This document shows, one piece after another, positions 9,322 through 16,947 of a stretch of 64,000 nt of DNA. Each line of letters starts with the position of its first letter. Within the stretch, counting starts at the first letter, position 1. The notes under the pieces are model-generated. The model was not told where the DNA came from, made no database searches, and saw only the letters and a program-made list of their open reading frames with translations. The DNA is from Lawsonibacter sp. (GTDB lineage Bacteria > Bacillota > Clostridia > Oscillospirales > Oscillospiraceae): NCBI GenBank assembly GCA_022791995.1, contig JAAWAD010000021.1, forward strand, positions 1-64,000. Direction: 5' to 3'. Made by a program: the position numbers and the translations under genes.

Positions 9322-9371
9322 CCAAGCTGCCCAACATCAGAGCGCAGGGCGGAGTTGCGGGTGTTTTTTGA
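9312..9371 (+). pseudogene. Truncated remnant of a TfoX C-terminal-type gene
   Basis: A perfect AAGGAGG ribosome site inside the end of queA precedes an ATG at 9312. It opens a 19-residue frame starting MELTKLPNI and closing at 9371. The first nine residues resemble the start of TfoX C-terminal-domain proteins, such as the complete one at 12516 (MSKLSTMMNVGRELE). The rest is unrelated to that family. I read it as a gene start with its ribosome site whose body has been deleted. A functional leader peptide is the alternative. Confidence 0.4.
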
Positions 9372-9380
9372 CGGCCTGAA

Positions 9381-9833
9381 ATGAATCCGAGGAAAGTAAT
9401 TGAGGTTACAGAGGGAAAAAAGCGATTTCTGCCCTTGTTGCTGCTTGCGGACGAGCAGGAGAGCATGGTCGATCGCTATCTTGAGAGGGGCGCCATGTAT
9501 CTCCTCTGTGAGGACGGTGTCAAAGGGGAGTGCGTGGTCACAGAGGAGGGGGACGGCGTTTTGGAGATTAAGAATCTGGCCGTTGTGCCTGCCTTCCAGG
9601 GGAAGGGGTATGGGCGAGCGCTGATAGAAGCTGTCGCGGAAATCTATCGTGGGCGGTACACCATCCTACAGGTTGGGACGGGTGACAGCCCCTTAACCGT
9701 TCCCTTTTACGAGAGGTGTGGATTTGTCCGCTCCCATAGGGTCAAGGATTTTTTTCTTGTGCATTACGACCACCCGATCTATGAGGCTGGGGTCCAGCTG
9801 ACAGACATGGTCTATCTGCGCAGAAAACTGTAA
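9381..9833 (+). CDS. GNAT-family N-acetyltransferase
   Basis: The 150-residue product has the GNAT core. The beta4-alpha3 acetyl-CoA loop reads NLAVVPAFQGKGYGRALIEAV (near residues 57-77), and PFYERCGFVRS follows later. It probably acetylates a small amine or amino-acid-like substrate in the cytosol; the substrate cannot be told. It sits in an accessory group between queA and tgt. The ribosome site before ATG 9381 is weak. Confidence 0.85.
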   Translation: MNPRKVIEVTEGKKRFLPLLLLADEQESMVDRYLERGAMYLLCEDGVKGECVVTEEGDGVLEIKNLAVVPAFQGKGYGRALIEAVAEIYRGRYTILQVGTGDSPLTVPFYERCGFVRSHRVKDFFLVHYDHPIYEAGVQLTDMVYLRRKL

Positions 9834-9851
9834 GCTTGGGGGACATCACAG

Positions 9852-10094
9852 ATGGGAAAAAATGTACTTTATAAGGGCGAGGTTCTGACTCTGACACGAT
9901 TTTGGGCCAACGGGAGGCCGTGTCTATGGATCAGCAACCCCAGCCAAAGACACATGCCAAAGATGGAGTTTGTGGGAGGGTGCCCGAACGAATACTGCAT
10001 TTTTCTGAAAAACTTGACGGAGCAGGAGCTGGCCCAGATCACTGGTCTGGACGGTTCCCCGATTGACCTGGAAAAGGAGCTGGAAAATCTTTGA
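9852..10094 (+). CDS. Hypothetical 80-residue protein
   Basis: This is a small, soluble, unrecognised protein with two cysteines close together (GGCPNEYC) and an acidic C-terminal helix (DLEKELENL). Its stop overlaps the TTG start of the next gene (TTGA), so it is translated together with the MBL-fold hydrolase. A helper role for that enzyme is possible but is inference only. Confidence 0.6.
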   Translation: MGKNVLYKGEVLTLTRFWANGRPCLWISNPSQRHMPKMEFVGGCPNEYCIFLKNLTEQELAQITGLDGSPIDLEKELENL

Positions 10095-10852
10095 ACGACT
10101 GGTTTACAATCGACAAAATTGACGAGGATACATATAGCATCAGCGAGTACCGGCACTGGGAGGAAACCCACTGCTACCTCTTAAATGGGACGGACCGGAG
10201 CCTGCTCATTGACACGGGCCTTGGAATCTGCAACATCTATGAGGAGGTGGAACAGCTGACCAACCGGCCCATTGCTGCTGTAGCTACCCACATCCACTGG
10301 GACCACGTGGGTGGTCACAGATACTTCCCAGAATTTTACGCCCACGCAGAGGAGCTGGATTGGTTGAGTGGAGAGTTTCCCCTTTCACAGGAGACAATTC
10401 AAGATATGGTTATCGACCGCTGTGACCTGCCGGAGGGCTTCGACGTGAGAGACTACACCATGTTTCAGGGGGTTCCAACTCGAATTTTGCAGGACGGCGA
10501 CACCATTGAGCTGGGCGGGCGGACGGTAGAGGTTCTGCACACACCGGGACATTCCCCGGGACATATGTGCTTTTGGGAGAGGGAGCGGGGGGACCTGTAC
10601 ACCGGGGATCTGGTTTACAAGGATACTCTGTTTGCCTATTACCCCTCCACCGACCCGGAGGCCTACCTCGCCTCCCTGGAGAAGATCGCTGCCCTGCCTG
10701 TGAAGAGGGTATTTCCGGCTCACCACTCTCTGGAGGTTGGGCCGGATCTGGTTGTTTGCATGAGAGATGCCTTTCGGACCTTGAAGGCTAAGGGCCTGCT
10801 GCACCACGGGAGCGGGCTTTTTGATTACGGAGACTGGGCCGTGCAGCTATAG
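10091..10852 (+). CDS. MBL-fold metallo-hydrolase
   Basis: The 253-residue cytosolic hydrolase has the metallo-beta-lactamase signature THIHWDHVGGH (H67, H69, D71, H72). It also has a second metal segment HTPGHSPGH and GDLVY with the bridging aspartate. It resembles glyoxalase-II-like and quorum-quenching-like MBL enzymes; the substrate is unknown. The start is a TTG overlapping the previous stop. It is the last gene of the accessory group before tgt. Confidence 0.88.
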   Translation: MNDWFTIDKIDEDTYSISEYRHWEETHCYLLNGTDRSLLIDTGLGICNIYEEVEQLTNRPIAAVATHIHWDHVGGHRYFPEFYAHAEELDWLSGEFPLSQETIQDMVIDRCDLPEGFDVRDYTMFQGVPTRILQDGDTIELGGRTVEVLHTPGHSPGHMCFWERERGDLYTGDLVYKDTLFAYYPSTDPEAYLASLEKIAALPVKRVFPAHHSLEVGPDLVVCMRDAFRTLKAKGLLHHGSGLFDYGDWAVQL

Positions 10853-10894
10853 TCGAAGCAACTTGGAACGAATGATAAATGAAGGAGCTTTTGT

Positions 10895-12040
10895 GTGTTT
10901 AAGGTATTAAAACAAGAGGGGAGAGCCCGCCGGGGTGTGTTCACCTGTGCTCACGGTACCGTGCAGACCCCCGTTTTTATGAACGTAGGCACTCAGGGGG
11001 CTATCAAGGGGGCGGTGTCTGCCTTGGACTTGAAGGAGATCGGCTGCCAGGTGGAGCTGTCCAACACCTACCACCTCCACCTGCGCCCTGGGGATAAAAC
11101 CGTACGAGAGCTGGGGGGACTCCACAAATTTATGGGCTGGGATGGCCCCATGCTCACCGACAGCGGGGGATTTCAGGTTTTCTCTCTGTCTAGGCTGCGG
11201 AAAATCAAGGAGGAGGGAGTCACCTTTGCCTCCCACATCGACGGACGGCGCATCTTTATGGGGCCGGAGGAGTCCATGGAGATCCAGTCCAACTTGGGTA
11301 GCGACATTGCAATGGCCTTTGATGAGTGCGTGGAAAATCCGTCCCCCCGGGAGTACGTTCAGCAATCCTGTGCCCGCACAGCCCGATGGCTGGAGCGGTG
11401 TGTGGAGGCCCGCCAGCGGCTGAACAGTCAGCCGGATTGTATTAACCCTGGGCAGCTGCTCTTTGGCATCAACCAGGGCGGGACCTACGCTGATCTGCGG
11501 CAGTGGCACATGGACGAAATTGCCAAGCTGGACTGTGACGGATATGCCATCGGCGGTCTGGCGGTGGGGGAGCCCACCCAGGTGATGTACGATATCATTG
11601 ATGCGGTGGAGCCTCACATGCCTGCCGAAAAGCCCCGGTACCTCATGGGCGTGGGGACCCCCTCCAACATCATCGAGGGCGTGGCCCGGGGAGTGGACTT
11701 TTTCGATTGCGTCATGCCAGCCCGGAATGCCCGCCACGGAAAGCTGTACACCTGGAGCGGGACCCTCAACCTGAAAAACGAGAAATATAAGCTGGACAGC
11801 CGCCCGATTGACCCGAACTGCTCCTGTCCTGCCTGCCGGAGCTTCTCCCGGGCCTATTTGCGTCACCTGATCGCGGCGGGGGAGATGCTGGCCATGCGGC
11901 TGGCAGTTCTTCACAACCTCTACTTCTATAATGAGCTGATGTCCCGCATCCGCACAGCTCTGGATACGGAACAGTTTGAGGCATTTCGCTACTGTTACTC
12001 CGGGCTGCTGGACCGGCCGGCGCAGGAAAGTCAGGAGTAG
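10895..12040 (+). CDS. tgt: Queuine tRNA-guanine transglycosylase
   Basis: Tgt exchanges the wobble guanine of GUN tRNAs for preQ1. The 381-residue product has the catalytic aspartate in LTDSGGFQVFSL (D89), a second in FFDCVMPARNARHG, and the zinc site CSCPACRSFSRAYLRHL near residue 309. The start is GTG with GAAGGAG upstream. It works with QueA encoded upstream. yajC follows, as in the classic queA-tgt-yajC cluster, after three inserted genes. Confidence 0.97.
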   Translation: MFKVLKQEGRARRGVFTCAHGTVQTPVFMNVGTQGAIKGAVSALDLKEIGCQVELSNTYHLHLRPGDKTVRELGGLHKFMGWDGPMLTDSGGFQVFSLSRLRKIKEEGVTFASHIDGRRIFMGPEESMEIQSNLGSDIAMAFDECVENPSPREYVQQSCARTARWLERCVEARQRLNSQPDCINPGQLLFGINQGGTYADLRQWHMDEIAKLDCDGYAIGGLAVGEPTQVMYDIIDAVEPHMPAEKPRYLMGVGTPSNIIEGVARGVDFFDCVMPARNARHGKLYTWSGTLNLKNEKYKLDSRPIDPNCSCPACRSFSRAYLRHLIAAGEMLAMRLAVLHNLYFYNELMSRIRTALDTEQFEAFRYCYSGLLDRPAQESQE

Positions 12041-12051
12041 GAGGAAACGAA

Positions 12052-12528
12052 ATGGACAGGCACCAATTTTTTTGGAACACTATGGAGCGGTGCGCATGGC
12101 AGTATGAGGGCAATGATGACAAGGTGCTGCGACCGGTTGTTGTGTACCTGTCTCAACAGGACGATGACGCGATCTTTGCCTTCCATGATGCGATGTCTGA
12201 GCTTCTGTACGCCTTGGACACAAAGGACTTGGCGGAGGCGTGCCAGAGGGCTGACCCCAGTATGAGCGATGACAGCTTTTTATACTCTCGATGTGTGGCC
12301 CTCATCAACGGTCCCGAGTACTATGAGAGGGTGCGCAGTGGGATACAAAAGGAGCTTTGGGACATGGAGTTTGAGGCGCTTCTCTATGTTCCAGGACAGG
12401 CCTGGGCGCGAAAACACCGGCAGGAGGAGGACGCCTACCCGCATGTCCCGCCGGTCAGCCTTGAAACAGGGAGCAATCTGGATGGATGGAAGAAGCCGAA
12501 TAGTTGGGAGGGACCATGTCAAAATTAA
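12052..12528 (+). CDS. DUF4240 domain protein
   Basis: The 158-residue protein begins with the DUF4240 pattern: FFWNTMERC, a helical stretch ending DAIFAFHDAMSELLYAL, then SDDSFLYSRCVALINGPEYYERV and a later EALLYV. It is cytosolic with no known biochemistry; related proteins turn up near toxin/immunity genes. It overlaps the next gene by 13 bases and starts 11 bases after tgt. Nothing in the sequence shows a specific role. Confidence 0.75.
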   Translation: MDRHQFFWNTMERCAWQYEGNDDKVLRPVVVYLSQQDDDAIFAFHDAMSELLYALDTKDLAEACQRADPSMSDDSFLYSRCVALINGPEYYERVRSGIQKELWDMEFEALLYVPGQAWARKHRQEEDAYPHVPPVSLETGSNLDGWKKPNSWEGPCQN

Positions 12529-12782
12529 GTACCATGATGAACGTGGGAAGGGAACTGGAGAACAAGCTGACGACGGTAGGGATTGCGTCCGCAGAGGAAC
12601 TGCTGGCCGTGGGAGCGAAGCAGGCTTTTTCCGGGCTGAAGGAGCGGTATCCCCAGGTCTGTCTGGTGCATTTGTATGCGCTGGAGGGCGCGGTGGAGCA
12701 TGTGGAATTTCACTGCCTCTCCAAGGATAAAAAGAGGGAATTGAAGGCGTTCTGCGACAGCCTCAAGCAGGACCTTGCATAA
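12516..12782 (+). CDS. TfoX C-terminal-domain protein
   Basis: The 88-residue product is the stand-alone TfoX C-terminal domain: a helix-hairpin-helix-like start (MNVGRELENKLTTVGIASAEELLAVGAKQAF) and a short C-terminal part. I start it at ATG 12516 because GGGAGGG lies just upstream and the residues before it are not conserved. Such proteins are common in Clostridia as solitary genes of unknown role. It overlaps the end of the DUF4240 gene. Confidence 0.8.
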   Translation: MSKLSTMMNVGRELENKLTTVGIASAEELLAVGAKQAFSGLKERYPQVCLVHLYALEGAVEHVEFHCLSKDKKRELKAFCDSLKQDLA

Positions 12783-12796
12783 GAAGGAGAACGGAT

Positions 12797-13294
12797 ATGT
12801 ACATTGCAAAATATTGGGGCGATTACATCGGCGGGACGGATGACAGCCTGACGCTGACAGCCTATCTGGCTGCAAAGGGGCGGCAGACGATCTCTCTGGA
12901 GGAGATTTTTGCTGATTTTGGCGCAGAAACGCTCTTCGGGGATTTCCGAAATACCGATCCGCCCTTGGTGTTCACAAATGCGGAAGGCTGGGATATGGAG
13001 ATGGATTGCGCTATCGACCTTATCTCCGATTTGGCTGCGCTGCTGCTGGAGTGTAAGGTAAATGAACGCGTTGACCTGCTGGAGGTGGACGACACATTAG
13101 AGCTTGACCCGTCAGACAGCAAAATACAGATTACAGCCACCCCAAGGGAGCTGGAGCAGGTCAACAAAATCCTGGCGGATTTTGCGGCATCTCCCCTGGA
13201 ATATGACATCGGCCAGGTTGACACGGAGGAGAGTGTATGGGAGCTGGCCGCTGTATGTGAGGCGCTGCGGCGAGAGCTGTATGGATCGGCTTGA
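12797..13294 (+). CDS. Hypothetical acidic protein, 165 residues
   Basis: This strongly acidic soluble protein (MYIAKYWGDYIGGTDDSLTLTAYLA...) has a good ribosome site (AAGGAG) and follows the TfoX-C gene by 14 bases. I do not recognise the family. Small acidic proteins next to DUF4240 genes are often immunity-like, but no toxin is seen here, so that reading is speculative. Confidence 0.6.
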   Translation: MYIAKYWGDYIGGTDDSLTLTAYLAAKGRQTISLEEIFADFGAETLFGDFRNTDPPLVFTNAEGWDMEMDCAIDLISDLAALLLECKVNERVDLLEVDDTLELDPSDSKIQITATPRELEQVNKILADFAASPLEYDIGQVDTEESVWELAAVCEALRRELYGSA

Positions 13295-13317
13295 ACCAAG
13301 ATTTTTCATAAAAAGAC

Positions 13318-13346
13318 TTGCCAACCTGGGTGGAACCCGTTATAAT
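13318..13346 (+). promoter_or_regulatory. Sigma-A promoter of yajC
   Basis: TTGCCA (13318-13323) and TATAAT (13341-13346) have a 17-base spacer. It lies 56 bases before the TTG start of yajC. Confidence 0.8.
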
Positions 13347-13401
13347 GGGTAGGACATCCTTGACAAGGCAGAAATCAGATTACTTTTGGAGGGAATTAAT
13401 T

Positions 13402-13674
13402 TTGGACTACATGCTTATGATTGTCCTCATGGTGGCCATGTTTTACTTCTTCATTATGCGCCCGGAGAGCAAGCGGAAGAAGGATGCCCAGGCGCTGCGG
13501 GACTCTTTGGCGGTGGGCGATGAGGTCACCACCATCGGCGGTATCACCGGCACCATCTGCGCGGTGAAGGAGGCCACCATCGTGGTAGAGACCGGCGCCG
13601 ACCGAGTGCGGATCGAGTTAGCCAAGTGGGCTGTCTCCAGCAAGAGCGCCCAGACCGCAGAGCCTACCAAGTAA
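13402..13674 (+). CDS. yajC: Preprotein translocase subunit YajC
   Basis: YajC is the small accessory subunit of the Sec translocon, next to SecDF in the inner membrane. The 90-residue product has one N-terminal membrane helix (MLMIVLMVAMFYFFIMRP). The conserved soluble tail follows (SLAVGDEVTTIGGITGTICAV). I choose TTG 13402 because GGAGGG at 13388-13393 is eight bases before it; the upstream in-frame codons lie in the promoter. secD/secF do not follow directly. Confidence 0.93.
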   Translation: MDYMLMIVLMVAMFYFFIMRPESKRKKDAQALRDSLAVGDEVTTIGGITGTICAVKEATIVVETGADRVRIELAKWAVSSKSAQTAEPTK

Positions 13675-13701
13675 TCAGATACAATACAGACATGTTTACA
13701 G

Positions 13702-13745
13702 CCCTCCCCGCATAGGTTTCTTCTGTAAGAAACCGTGGGGGAGGG
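13702..13745 (+). promoter_or_regulatory. Long hairpin that sequesters the next gene's ribosome site
   Basis: GGTTTCTT (13715-13722) pairs with AAGAAACC (13727-13734). The outer CCCTCCCC (13702-13709) pairs with GGGGAGGG (13738-13745), which is the ribosome site of the GTG start at 13753. No T-tract follows, so it is unlikely to be a plain terminator. Confidence 0.6.
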
Positions 13746-13752
13746 TATTTCT

Positions 13753-14184
13753 GTGAAAAAACGGGAGAATCGGGAAAAGAGGCAGGAGGAAGCCGGCAGC
13801 CAGTGGATTGAAACCATGTGCGAGCTGCTGAAGGGGGGCGTTCTGGCGGGCGTCGTTACCATCCTTGCCCTGCTGGCCTGCGCAGTGCTGGTGTCTTCCG
13901 GGCTTCTGCGGGAGTGCTGGATGGTAGGGTCTGTGCTGGCAGTCTGTGTCATCGGCGCCTTTGCTGGAGGAACCTATGCTGTCCAGGCAATCGGAGGACG
14001 GGCGCTGTTTGTTGGGCTGGGTGTGGGGCTTGTGCTGTTCCTGCTGCTGCTGACAGCGGGGCTGCTGGCCTTTGAAACAGCCTCTTTGGAGCAGGGAGGG
14101 ATTGGAATTTGCTGCGCCTGCCTTTGCGGTGGAGCTATTTCTGGAATGCTGGGGAGAAAGCCGAAGAAAAAACGGAAAAGATGA
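13753..14184 (+). CDS. TIGR04086-family membrane protein
   Basis: The 143-residue protein has four membrane helices after a charged N-terminus (KKRENREKRQEE) and a basic tail (KPKKKRKR). This is the TIGR04086/YrzE family of Firmicutes, found typically between yajC and the SCIFF gene, as here. The function is unknown. The start is GTG 13753 with GGAGGG seven bases upstream, inside a strong hairpin, so its translation may be controlled. Confidence 0.82.
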   Translation: MKKRENREKRQEEAGSQWIETMCELLKGGVLAGVVTILALLACAVLVSSGLLRECWMVGSVLAVCVIGAFAGGTYAVQAIGGRALFVGLGVGLVLFLLLLTAGLLAFETASLEQGGIGICCACLCGGAISGMLGRKPKKKRKR

Positions 14185-14258
14185 TTGAAAAGCTGGCAGA
14201 ACTGTGGTACAATCACTCTATCTTACGGGGAGAGAACCCCATTCAGGAGGAGATTCCA

Positions 14259-14399
14259 ATGAAACATGTTCAGACATTAAACGGGGCCACCTTGAAGGCC
14301 AGCGCCGCCAAGGGCGGCTGTGGCGAGTGCCAGACCTCTTGCCAGTCCGCCTGCAAGACATCCTGCACTGTCGCCAACCAGAAGTGCGAGAACAAGTAA
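14259..14399 (+). CDS. scfA: SCIFF RiPP precursor peptide (six cysteines in forty-five)
   Basis: The 46-residue precursor MKHVQTLNGATLKASAAKGG... has exactly six cysteines (C21, C24, C28, C32, C36, C43) after a conserved leader, which defines SCIFF. The maturase encoded downstream forms thioether bonds between these cysteines and partner residues. The peptide is nearly universal in Clostridia, but its role is unknown. The ribosome site AGGAGGAG is strong. A terminator lies between it and the maturase gene, which would give much more peptide mRNA than enzyme mRNA. Confidence 0.95.
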   Translation: MKHVQTLNGATLKASAAKGGCGECQTSCQSACKTSCTVANQKCENK

Positions 14400-14414
14400 A
14401 AGCCAATCGCCAGA

Positions 14415-14446
14415 AAAGGCGGGCGCCTGGAAGCGCCTGCCTTTTT
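14415..14446 (+). terminator. Terminator between SCIFF peptide and maturase genes
   Basis: AAAGGCGGGCGC pairs with GCGCCTGCCTTT (one G-T wobble) and runs into TTTTT, 15 bases after the SCIFF stop. Partial read-through would set the peptide:enzyme ratio. Confidence 0.85.
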
Positions 14447-14585
14447 GCTGTGCGGAGGAGAAGAACCGCCTCGAGGTAAGGCGCGGACGATGCCGAGGGA
14501 GAATGACGCTTCTATACCGAGAATGAATCTGCCATAGCAAAGGACATTGAAACAAACTTGAACGCGACGGAAGGAGTAAAATGAG

Positions 14586-15974
14586 ATGATGGTACATACC
14601 TTTACCGCTCTGGGCCAGTACCTGGCAGCGGATGTAAACAGCGGAGCGGTCCATATACTGGACAAGCTGACCTATGATCTGCTCAGCAGGGCAGGGGAGG
14701 GGCCGCTGGAAAAAACGATGCCCGCTCAGTTGGCGGAAGCACTGCCCCTGTACAGTGCGGAAGAGCTGGAGGAAGGATGGCAGGAGCTGCGCAGCCTTCA
14801 GGAGCAGGGACTGCTCTTTACCACGGACGAATATATCGACCCGGAGGCCGCCATGGCGCTACCTAAGGCAGCTGTGGTTAAGGCTCTGTGTCTCCATGTC
14901 TCCCACGACTGCAACCTGCGGTGCCGCTACTGCTTTGCATCCACCGGGGATTTCGGCACGGGCCGCCGCATGACCATGGACGCTGAAACAGCAAAAAAAG
15001 CCATTGACTGGGTGGTTGCGAAATCGGGAAAGCGGCGAAATATTGAGGTGGATTTCTTTGGCGGTGAGCCGCTGATGGCTCTGGATACGGTAAAGCAAAC
15101 GGTAGAATATGCCAAATCCATAGAGGGAGATGCTGGCAAGTGTTTTCGCTTTACAATTACAACAAACGGTATTTTATTGGATGACTCTACCATAGAATAT
15201 CTGAACCAGACAATGGATAATATTGTTCTCTCCTTGGACGGACGGCCAGAAATCAATGATACCATGCGGCCAACTGTGAATGGAAAAGGGAGCTATGCAG
15301 TCATTGTCCCGAAATTTCAAAAGTTAGTTTCTGGCAGAAAAACAAAGGATTACTATGTCAGAGGCACCTTTACCCGCGAAAATCTGAACTTTTCAGAGGA
15401 TGTTATGCATTTGGCCTCTCTTGGGTTCCGTCATATTTCGGTAGAGCCAGCCAGCGGGCCTTCCGAGGATCCCTTGGCTATCCGCATGGAGGATCTGCCC
15501 CAGGTTGAGGCGGAATATGAAAAATTGGCCCGGGAGCTGCGGGGGAGGGGGGAGGTTAACTTCTTCCACTTCAATGTGGATTTAGCTCAGGGACCCTGCG
15601 TGATCAAGCGGCTGCGGGGATGCGGTGCTGGCTGCGAGTATGTGGCTGTCACCCCGGACGGAGATATCTACCCATGCCACCAATTTGTGGGGCAGGAAGC
15701 CTACCGCATGGGCAGCATTTTGGATGGTTCCTTTGACATGGTACGTTCAGGGGAATTTGCCGAACAGAATATCTATACTCGCCCCGCATGCCGGACATGC
15801 TGGGCCCGGTTCTATTGCAGTGGAGGCTGCTCTGCCTCCAATCTGCTTGTCAATGGTGACATAACTAAGTCCAATGAGGTGGCCTGCGCAATGGAGCGGA
15901 AGCGCCTGGAGTGTGCCATTGCCCTGAACGCCTTGGCTGCTGGCATGGGGGACAGCGGTATATACGAGAAGTAA
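14586..15974 (+). CDS. scfB: SCIFF maturase, radical SAM/SPASM thioether-forming enzyme
   Basis: The 462-residue enzyme has an N-terminal RiPP-recognition-like domain (about 1-95). The radical SAM cluster motif CNLRCRYC follows (C109, C113, C116). A C-terminal SPASM domain holds auxiliary iron-sulfur clusters (CGAGCEYV, CHQFVG, CRTCWARFYCSGGC, and a late CAMERKRLEC). It installs thioether crosslinks on the SCIFF peptide encoded just upstream. The start is ATG 14586 or the adjacent ATG 14589, with AAGGAG a little far upstream. Confidence 0.95.
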   Translation: MMVHTFTALGQYLAADVNSGAVHILDKLTYDLLSRAGEGPLEKTMPAQLAEALPLYSAEELEEGWQELRSLQEQGLLFTTDEYIDPEAAMALPKAAVVKALCLHVSHDCNLRCRYCFASTGDFGTGRRMTMDAETAKKAIDWVVAKSGKRRNIEVDFFGGEPLMALDTVKQTVEYAKSIEGDAGKCFRFTITTNGILLDDSTIEYLNQTMDNIVLSLDGRPEINDTMRPTVNGKGSYAVIVPKFQKLVSGRKTKDYYVRGTFTRENLNFSEDVMHLASLGFRHISVEPASGPSEDPLAIRMEDLPQVEAEYEKLARELRGRGEVNFFHFNVDLAQGPCVIKRLRGCGAGCEYVAVTPDGDIYPCHQFVGQEAYRMGSILDGSFDMVRSGEFAEQNIYTRPACRTCWARFYCSGGCSASNLLVNGDITKSNEVACAMERKRLECAIALNALAAGMGDSGIYEK

Positions 15975-16002
15975 TAATACAAAATGTAATTGGGTCGGTG
16001 CG

Positions 16003-16042
16003 ATATTGGGCTGTCCGTCGAGTGCGGACAGCCCAATATTTT
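16003..16042 (+). terminator. Terminator of the SCIFF maturase gene
   Basis: A 15-bp or longer perfect stem (ATATTGGGCTGTCCG with CGGACAGCCCAATAT) is followed by TTTT. Confidence 0.9.
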
Positions 16043-16192
16043 GTGCTTTTAGACATCAGACAACGCAATATTTAGCATTCTGGACGACACGGGATACCAC
16101 GCTGCCGTCTCGTTGTTTACACAGTTTACATAACGGAGTTGACATAATGTATTGACAGAATTGACAAAAATGAAGAAATTTGGAAAGAAGGG

Positions 16193-16221
16193 TTGCGAAA
16201 AAATTTGGTTTGCGGTATAGT
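16193..16221 (+). promoter_or_regulatory. Promoter of the SpoIIM-like / xerD unit
   Basis: TTGCGA (16193-16198) and TATAGT (16216-16221) have a 17-base spacer. Confidence 0.65.
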
Positions 16222-16308
16222 AAGTATGTAAAAACCCAAGAGGCCACTCCCCTGCCAGCGTCTATTTCCTCTTCCCGCCTCATAAGCTTGTTTGAAGAGG
16301 TGAGTTGG

Positions 16309-16929
16309 ATGGGAAAGCGGATGCAAAAAAGGTGGGAGCTGGTCCCAGAGCAGGCAGGGGCGCTGATTATGCTCAGCCTCTCCTTTCTGGCTGGTGGTGG
16401 GGCAGGCTGCCTGTTTGCCAGACTTGCCAGCGGTGTAGGGGCGCAGGGGTTGGCGGATTTTTTGTCCGACTATCTGCATCTGGCCTGGGAGGGAACTGTG
16501 GTCCGTTCCCTTTGGCCGGTTCTCTGGGGGCAGCTTCGGTACATTTTATTGGCCCTGTTGCTGGGAATCACTGTGATCGGCATTTTGGGTCTGCCGGTGT
16601 TGTTTTTTCTGCGGGGTTTTTGTTTTGCTTTTTCTGTAGCCTGCTTTTGCCGGGTCTTTGGCGGCGGCGGGCTGTTTCCAGCCTTTTGCCTCTTCGGGCT
16701 GCCCGCCTTGGTTTGGGCGCCCGCCCTATTCTTGGCCGGAACCCAGGGCTTTACCTGGGCCGCAGAGGAGCTGCGGTACGGCACCGGGCGGGGAAGGAGC
16801 CCCTTTGAGGTTTCCTGTTGGTGCAGGGCTGGCCTTTGTGTTCTGCTGGTTTTGCTGTGCGGTTTGGTGGAGTATACGATTGTGCCTGTTTTGCTTCGGG
16901 TTGCGGCCCGTTTTGCATTGGAAATCTGA
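16309..16929 (+). CDS. SpoIIM-like (DUF95) integral membrane protein
   Basis: The 206-residue protein has about five membrane helices. The DUF95/SpoIIM-like core is an inner helix pair around QLRYILLALLLGITVIGILGLP followed by LRGFCFAFSVACFCRVFG. SpoIIM works with SpoIID and SpoIIP during engulfment. The match here is by pattern only, and it could be a vegetative stage-II-M homologue. I start it at ATG 16309, after GAGGTGAG. xerD follows 18 bases after the stop and is probably co-transcribed, as is common in Clostridia. Confidence 0.7.
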   Translation: MGKRMQKRWELVPEQAGALIMLSLSFLAGGGAGCLFARLASGVGAQGLADFLSDYLHLAWEGTVVRSLWPVLWGQLRYILLALLLGITVIGILGLPVLFFLRGFCFAFSVACFCRVFGGGGLFPAFCLFGLPALVWAPALFLAGTQGFTWAAEELRYGTGRGRSPFEVSCWCRAGLCVLLVLLCGLVEYTIVPVLLRVAARFALEI

Positions 16930-16947
16930 TTTTGGGGAGTTTTTGGG

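Larger units (their letters stand above)
15975..16308 (+). other. Intergenic stretch: terminator, then promoter and leader
   Basis: This 334-base gap holds the scfB terminator (16003-16042), three TTGACA copies (16139, 16152, 16161) without matching -10 boxes, the promoter at 16193-16221, and an 80-base leader for the SpoIIM-like gene. The frame is open back to an ATG at 16180, but that lies upstream of the promoter, so it is not used as the start. Confidence 0.6.

Noticed and set aside
16139..16166. Three TTGACA copies as promoters for the SpoIIM-like gene.
   Set aside because: None has a plausible -10 at 16-18 bases. TTGCGA-17-TATAGT just downstream is better.
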